Shown here in pieces: positions 37,766 to 41,889 of a stretch of 41,889 nucleotides of DNA; position 1 is the first letter of the stretch, and the number at the start of each line of letters is the position of its first letter. The DNA lies in the NCBI GenBank assembly GCA_015063645.1, contig SVTS01000016.1, forward strand, positions 1 to 41,889. The letters run 5' to 3'. The notes beneath the pieces were generated by a model that worked only from the letters and a program-made list of their open reading frames with translations, was not told where the DNA came from and ran no database searches. The position numbers and the translations under genes were made by a program. This stretch comes from Oscillospiraceae bacterium (GTDB lineage: Bacteria; Bacillota; Clostridia; Oscillospirales; CAG-272).

Positions 37766-39847
37766 TCAGCGGCGTTTGCCTTTTTTATTTCCTTTGAAAT
37801 TCCGCTTGCCGTCATTTTTTCTGCCGCCGGCAGTTTTGCGGGAGGCACTGCGGGTATATTTATGGGAGAATTCCTTTTTCGGATACGGCTTGCCCGCTGT
37901 TTTATCGGCGAGGACTTTCTCTGCGGGGACAAAATCGATCTCGCCGGAGGGGACGTCCGCACGCTCAATACGGATGCGGAGTTTATCGCCCAGGCGGTAT
38001 ACACGATCACCTGCCCGGAGCGTCATGCGTTCCTCATCAAATTCCGTCCGTGCGCGGGGCGGGAACAACTCTTCCACATTGATCAGTCCTTCAAACAGCT
38101 TTTCCGTCCGGGCAAAGATACCGAAGGAGCACACGGAGGAAATCACTGCGTCGTACTCCTCACCGATATGGAAAGAGGCGTACTGCGCCATATAGATATC
38201 CTCGATCTCACGCTCCGCCGTAGTAGCGCGGATCTCCGCATCGGTCGTCACCCGTGCGCTTTCCGCCGGATGAGCGGGCAGACGGGTGCCGCTGAGCACG
38301 GATGTGATCGCCCGATGGACGAACAGATCGGGATAACGGCGGATGGGGGAAGTAAAGTGGCAGTACAGCTCCGATGCCAGCCCGAAGTGAGGTGCGGGCT
38401 TTTCGCTGTATTTCGCTTTTGCCAGACTGCGGAGCATCACGCCGGAAACGATCTCGCCGATGCCCTTTTCCTCCGCCTGTGCCAGAATCGCGCCGAGCAC
38501 GGCGGGATTCGCATCGTGGGGACGGAGTGCGGAGATATCCAGCCCCATATTATGGGCGAACACCGCAAAGGACTGCATCTTTTCGGGGCGGGGATCCTCG
38601 TGTACGCGGTACAGGCAGGGCAGTCCGCGGCTGTGGAGGAATTTTGCCGCCGCCACATTGGCGGCAAGCATGAACTGCTCAATCAGCATTTCACCGATGC
38701 CGCGGGAACGGGGAACGATATCGGTGGGCAGCCCCTTTTCATCCAGCTGGATATACGCCTCGGGACTTTCCATGGACAGTTGTCCGCGCTCATCTGCCGC
38801 ACGGCGGAGAGTCTCATACAGCGCCTTCATATCGAAGAGCATATCCAGCACCGCCTGATATTTGGTGGCAAAAACGGAATCTCTGCCATTGGCGAAAATA
38901 TCGTTGACCTCGCTGTACACGCCGCGGATATCGGAGCGGATCAGCGATTTTTTAAAGTCATAGCCGGTCATATTGCCGTTCTCGTCCAGATCGATCAGCG
39001 CGGAGAGCGCATAGCGATCCACGCCGCCGTTCAGGGAGCAGGCGCCGTTGGACAGCGCCACCGGCAGCATCGGCACCACTTTATCCACAAAATACACGGA
39101 CGTGCCGCGGGCATACGCCTCACGGTCCACCGCGCCGCCTTCGGGCACGTAATGGGAGACGTCGGCGATATGCACGCTCAGCTGCCAGCCATTCTCCGTC
39201 CGGGTAAGGGAGATAGCATCGTCCAGATCCTTGGCATCCGCGCCGTCGATGGTCAGCGTCAGCGTATCCCGCAGATCAGTGCGTCCCTCCGGGGTGATCG
39301 GGCGGGCTGCGGAATCCTCCGCTTCCCAGATCACATCGTCGGAAAACTCGGTGGGGATGCCATTTCTGTGCAGAACGGCGGCATAATTGGCTTCGCGGGT
39401 CTTCGCCTCGCCGAACACGGCGGTCACGTATCCCTCCAGGCGGAACACATCATCCCCGCGGCGGCGTTTTCCATAGTGAGTGATGCGCACGGAAACCTTA
39501 TCCCCCGTGCGGGCACTGCCGATATCGGCACCGGCGATACGCACTTCCGCGTGAAGTTTCTTTTCGTCGGGCATCACGATTCCCTCGGCGCCGACCATGC
39601 GGAACGTACCGATGATCTCCGGATTGCCCCGCTCGATGATCTTTGTGACCTCGCCTTCCTGTCCGCGGGTATAGCCGGATTCCCCGGCGCGCCACCGGCG
39701 CACAAGCACAAGATCGCCGGTCATGGCACCCATGGTGTCATCCGGAGCGATAAAAATATCGGGTGCGGAGCCGTCCGTCAGCTCAGCAAAGCCGAATCCG
39801 CGGCCGCTGTCGGAAAACCGGCAGGTAAGAAAAATTTCGTTTGACAT
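37766..39847 (-). CDS. rnr: Ribonuclease R
   Basis: 693 aa, GGAAAGGG before ATG 39847. Order: cold-shock-type N-terminal strands (GRGFGFAELTDG), second OB domain, then the RNB domain with DLRDTLTLTIDGADAKDLDDAI (the metal-binding Asp cluster), SVHIADVSHYVPEGGAVD, GTSVYFVDKVVPMLP and SPIRRYPDLFVHRAI, then an S1 domain (YDAVISSVCSFGIFA) and a Lys/Arg-rich tail (GGRKNDGKRNFKGNKKGKRR). It is a 3'-5' exoribonuclease that degrades structured RNA. secG lies just upstream, an arrangement common in Firmicutes; the terminator between them makes read-through partial. Slightly shorter than usual RNase R, so the N-terminal helix-turn-helix domain may be missing. Confidence 0.95.
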   Translation of the reverse strand: MSNEIFLTCRFSDSGRGFGFAELTDGSAPDIFIAPDDTMGAMTGDLVLVRRWRAGESGYTRGQEGEVTKIIERGNPEIIGTFRMVGAEGIVMPDEKKLHAEVRIAGADIGSARTGDKVSVRITHYGKRRRGDDVFRLEGYVTAVFGEAKTREANYAAVLHRNGIPTEFSDDVIWEAEDSAARPITPEGRTDLRDTLTLTIDGADAKDLDDAISLTRTENGWQLSVHIADVSHYVPEGGAVDREAYARGTSVYFVDKVVPMLPVALSNGACSLNGGVDRYALSALIDLDENGNMTGYDFKKSLIRSDIRGVYSEVNDIFANGRDSVFATKYQAVLDMLFDMKALYETLRRAADERGQLSMESPEAYIQLDEKGLPTDIVPRSRGIGEMLIEQFMLAANVAAAKFLHSRGLPCLYRVHEDPRPEKMQSFAVFAHNMGLDISALRPHDANPAVLGAILAQAEEKGIGEIVSGVMLRSLAKAKYSEKPAPHFGLASELYCHFTSPIRRYPDLFVHRAITSVLSGTRLPAHPAESARVTTDAEIRATTAEREIEDIYMAQYASFHIGEEYDAVISSVCSFGIFARTEKLFEGLINVEELFPPRARTEFDEERMTLRAGDRVYRLGDKLRIRIERADVPSGEIDFVPAEKVLADKTAGKPYPKKEFSHKYTRSASRKTAGGRKNDGKRNFKGNKKGKRR

Positions 39848-39871
39848 AAATACCCTTTCCTGTATCAGAAG

Positions 39872-39909
39872 AAAAAAGACGCTTTCGGGCAGTATTCCCC
39901 AAAAGCGCC
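39872..39909 (-). terminator. Terminator after secG
   Basis: Stem GGCGCTTT / AAAGCGTC with an inner GGG/CCC stem and a TTTTTTCTT tract in minus orientation. Confidence 0.75.
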
Positions 39910-39939
39910 TGCGTTATTTGTTTTCGCGTCTGAGGACGA

Positions 39940-40305
39940 TCAGCCCTCGGCTGCGGGTGCGGTGGTACCGTCCACACTTGCATCAGCAGCAGCGGTGGTA
40001 TCGGCAGTATCAACGGTATCAACAACCTCAGGAGTATCAACGGAATCAGCGATACCGGAGAAGTTGGAAGTATCCTGCATCAGATACATGATAACAACGA
40101 GTACAACAAAAACGATTGCAACGATCGTGGTCAGGCTGGAAAGCTTCTTGTCCAGAGAAGTGGAGCCGCTCTTGCCGAGGAAAGTATCGGAAGAGCCGCC
40201 GCCGATAGCGCCGGACAGATTGCGGTTCTTGCCTTCCTGCATGAGAACTGCGACGATCAGAAAGATGGATGCGAGAATCAGAATAATGCCGATTGCGATT
40301 TCCAT
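39940..40305 (-). CDS. secG: Protein translocase subunit SecG
   Basis: 121 aa, GGAGG before the ATG. Two membrane helices (IAIGIILILASIFLIVAVLM and LTTIVAIVFVVLVVIMYLM) flank the conserved loop QEGKNRNLSGAIGGGSSDTFLG, the SecG signature. A tail of about 40 residues rich in Thr, Asp, Val and Ala (VDTPEVVDTVDTADTT) is an extension beyond the usual 75-80 aa and is encoded by a degenerate GTATCAAC-type DNA repeat. SecG helps SecYE during protein export. It is followed by rnr. Confidence 0.95.
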   Translation of the reverse strand: MEIAIGIILILASIFLIVAVLMQEGKNRNLSGAIGGGSSDTFLGKSGSTSLDKKLSSLTTIVAIVFVVLVVIMYLMQDTSNFSGIADSVDTPEVVDTVDTADTTAAADASVDGTTAPAAEG

Positions 40306-40402
40306 AGTAAACCTCCGTGCCGGAATCCGGCGTAATCTCTATTATGTGTGCCTGCGCACCAAAAAAACACCGCCTGATTTGGAAAAATCATGATGCTTAA
40401 AT

Positions 40403-40431
40403 ATTGTAGCACATCCGTGCGAAAAATGCAA
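40403..40431 (-). promoter_or_regulatory. Promoter of secG
   Basis: Minus strand TTGCAT, 17-nt spacer, TACAAT. Confidence 0.75.
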
Positions 40432-40475
40432 TAGTTTTTTGAAAAAATAATTGGAATATTCTTTTTGCGGCGAAT

Positions 40476-41279
40476 TCAGCGCGGCTGGGCTGCGCGGTGT
40501 GCGCGGCGGTACTGCTGCGGGGCGTAGCCTGTTTCTCTTTTGAAATAGCGGGAGAAATTGCTCATATCCCCCACGCCCACACGGGCGGCGATCTCTCCAA
40601 CGGACAGATCCGTTGTCAGCAGCAGTTCCCTCGCCGCGGCGATCCGGCACAGAAGGCGGTAGCGTCCGATGGAATAGCCCGTCCGGGCACGGAACAGCCG
40701 CTCCAGATGATAGACGCTGATGTGGAACCGCTCCCCCAGTGCGGACAGCGGCAGTTTTTCCTCCAGATCATTCTCCAGCGCACGGCGCACCTGATCCGTC
40801 AGGGAATCGCTCTCACTCCGCGGCGGGAAGATCTCCGGTGCGTGGCGGTACAGACGGAGCAGGATCGTCTGCACCAGCGCATCCGACGCATCCGGAAAAT
40901 CTGACTGCGCCGCCTCCTCATCAAGCGCCGTGAACAGCACACGCATCTCCGACGCAGCTCTGTCATCCAGCGACAGCACGGGACACCGGTCTTCGCCGTG
41001 AGGCAGAAATACCCGCAGCAGCTGTTCGTCAATGACGCCCCTTGCCGCCTGCGGCGCGATGGTCACGCTGTATCGGTCGTATTCCTCCGTAATCCGGGAA
41101 AAGGAATGGGTCTCCAGATTGCCCAGCAGCATGATCGCCGGGGCGCGCACATGCCACGACTGACCGGCGCATGTGAGGCGCACTTCCCCGCCGGAAACGA
41201 AGATCATCTGATATTCGCCGTGGGAGTGGGGCGGATAATGCCGGGCACGGCTGAGGTGGCTGACGGATGTACAGGGCAT
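40476..41279 (-). CDS. AraC-family transcriptional regulator
   Basis: 267 aa. An N-terminal cupin-like sensor (ARHYPPHSHGEYQMIFVSGG, with HSHGEY, and VRAPAIMLLGN) precedes two C-terminal helix-turn-helix units (LPLSALGERFHISVYHLERL and LSVGEIAARVGVGDMSNFSR), ending in the YFKRETGYAPQQYRR signature. Cupin-sensor AraC proteins usually respond to sugars and activate neighbouring catabolic genes. It is divergent from the flavin oxidoreductase gene, whose promoter is flanked by a direct repeat typical of AraC sites. The start is ATG 41279; I do not see a strong ribosome site for it. Confidence 0.93.
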   Translation of the reverse strand: MPCTSVSHLSRARHYPPHSHGEYQMIFVSGGEVRLTCAGQSWHVRAPAIMLLGNLETHSFSRITEEYDRYSVTIAPQAARGVIDEQLLRVFLPHGEDRCPVLSLDDRAASEMRVLFTALDEEAAQSDFPDASDALVQTILLRLYRHAPEIFPPRSESDSLTDQVRRALENDLEEKLPLSALGERFHISVYHLERLFRARTGYSIGRYRLLCRIAAARELLLTTDLSVGEIAARVGVGDMSNFSRYFKRETGYAPQQYRRAHRAAQPR

Positions 41280-41295
41280 AATTTCACCTACTGAG

Positions 41296-41420
41296 CAAGA
41301 TTTACATAACGGAAGTCAATAAAAGTATTGCTTTTTCCCTGAAAACATTATATAATGTTTCTGATAGAATGTCCAGAGTATGGAACAAAATTTTCCTATG
41401 CAAATTTTACATACCGAAAG
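41296..41420. promoter_or_regulatory. Direct repeats flanking the oxidoreductase promoter (AraC-type sites)
   Basis: CAAGATTTACATAACGGAAG (41296-41315) and CAAATTTTACATACCGAAAG (41401-41420) match at 16 of 20 positions in the same orientation. One lies upstream of the -35 and the other downstream of the start of transcription. Confidence 0.6.
41328..41356 (+). promoter_or_regulatory. Promoter of the flavin oxidoreductase gene
   Basis: TTGCTT, 17-nt spacer, TATAAT. Confidence 0.75.
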
Positions 41421-41430
41421 GAGAACCGAT

Positions 41431-41889
41431 ATGCCCAGTGCAATTCCCCAGAACAAGGCGGCTTTTGAGAAGCTTTGTGCGGAAGCATCCGTGACTCTCC
41501 CCTACACCGAGGATACCTCGATTCTGAAGACCCCCGTTCAGCTCGGTTCCAGAACCGCGCCCAACCGCATCGCTTATCAGGCGATGGAGGGCTGTGACGG
41601 CACCCCCGCCGGTCTGCCGGACGAATTGACCATGCGCCGGTATCTGCGCTTCGCCCGCGGCGGCGCAGGCGTGATCTGGTTTGAGGCTACCGCCGTTGTG
41701 AACGAAGGCAGAGCCAATCCCCGCCAGCTGTACATCGATGAAAAGAACTACATGGAGTATGCGCCCGTTGTGGCACAGATCAAGGAAGCATGCCTGAAGG
41801 AAAACGGCTATGAGCCGCTGATCTTCATCCAGCTGACCCACTCCGGACGTTATTCCAAGCCCGAGGGCGTACCCTCCCCTGATTGCGTA
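41431..41889 (+). CDS. NADH:flavin oxidoreductase (Old Yellow Enzyme family), partial
   Basis: The first 153 codons, from ATG 41431 with AAAGGAG upstream, are in the window; the rest is cut off. The N-terminus shows the family pattern LKTPVQLGSRTAPNRIAYQA, the region TMRRYLRFARGGAGVIWFEA and the HSGRYSKPEG motif (usually H-x-GR). These FMN enzymes reduce enones, or in the larger 2-enoate/trimethylamine-dehydrogenase type carry an iron-sulfur cluster; which type cannot be told here. The start is followed by a 40-residue preface longer than in simple OYEs. Regulated, by position, by the divergent AraC protein. Confidence 0.88.
   Translation, partial: MPSAIPQNKAAFEKLCAEASVTLPYTEDTSILKTPVQLGSRTAPNRIAYQAMEGCDGTPAGLPDELTMRRYLRFARGGAGVIWFEATAVVNEGRANPRQLYIDEKNYMEYAPVVAQIKEACLKENGYEPLIFIQLTHSGRYSKPEGVPSPDCV

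Noticed and set aside
37694-39844. 716-aa plus-strand ORF
   Set aside because: Antisense shadow of rnr, which has clear RNB and S1 motifs; the ORF begins inside a hairpin element and has no family-like features.
1-41889. CRISPR array
   Set aside because: No series of regularly spaced identical repeats; the only repeats are a pair of 56-bp copies, one short tandem duplication and dispersed hairpins.

Overview
The window looks like a chromosome segment of an anaerobic, Gram-positive Clostridia member, probably an Oscillospirales-type gut or rumen bacterium. The clues are AGGAGG-type ribosome binding sites, TTGACA/TATAAT promoters with 17-nt spacers, a DUF896 protein, a CD3324-family protein, a Na+-pumping decarboxylase, many carbohydrate-degrading genes and signal-peptide proteins ending in a membrane anchor plus RKKK. 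Taxonomy is inferred from gene families only.

Left part (1 to about 9.4 kb) is accessory DNA. It starts with a divergent repressor/operator switch (partial XRE repressor on the minus strand, then a small conserved protein, a SprT-like zinc protein and a serine recombinase on the plus strand). A four-gene, overlapping operon follows (XRE-TPR regulator, MoxR ATPase, DUF58 protein, DUF4129-like membrane protein). Next come a WYL regulator and an AT-rich gene for a zinc-ribbon protein with a deoxyribosyltransferase/TIR-like domain, a candidate defence effector. That gene lies between two copies of a 56-bp direct repeat, each followed by a promoter. The region ends at a tRNA-Ala(GGC) gene of which only the 3' half, starting in the anticodon loop, remains. 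This looks like an integration scar marking an island edge.

Middle part (9.7 to 32.8 kb) is a plant-polysaccharide and sugar-use region. It has four right-handed beta-helix proteins (one broken by an in-frame TAA, and two tandem paralogues of which one is a lipoprotein), two GH106-like proteins, methylglyoxal synthase, an L-ribulokinase, a double-domain class II aldolase whose second half has lost its metal ligands, a HAD phosphatase and a YczE-like membrane protein. Between them sit a Na+-pump beta subunit and an OadG-like subunit under a structured leader that resembles a yybP-ykoY-type riboswitch with an intrinsic terminator, a secreted LamG-like wall protein, and an M23 peptidase-like protein with a missing zinc ligand.

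Right part (33 to 41.9 kb) holds a CD3324-family regulator with a structured leader and a possible leader peptide. It also holds a one-piece ECF sigma factor, membrane helix and BspA-type leucine-rich repeat protein, a second secreted protein sharing a PxTFD plus RKKK tail, a Gfo/Idh oxidoreductase, RNase R, SecG, and an AraC regulator divergent from an NADH:flavin oxidoreductase cut by the window end.

Three convergent gene junctions carry long multi-hairpin intergenic elements of one apparent family; other junctions carry simple terminators. The strongest candidates for something new are the sigma factor/LRR fusion, the riboswitch-like leader on a sodium pump gene, and the repeat-promoter/effector/tRNA-scar module.
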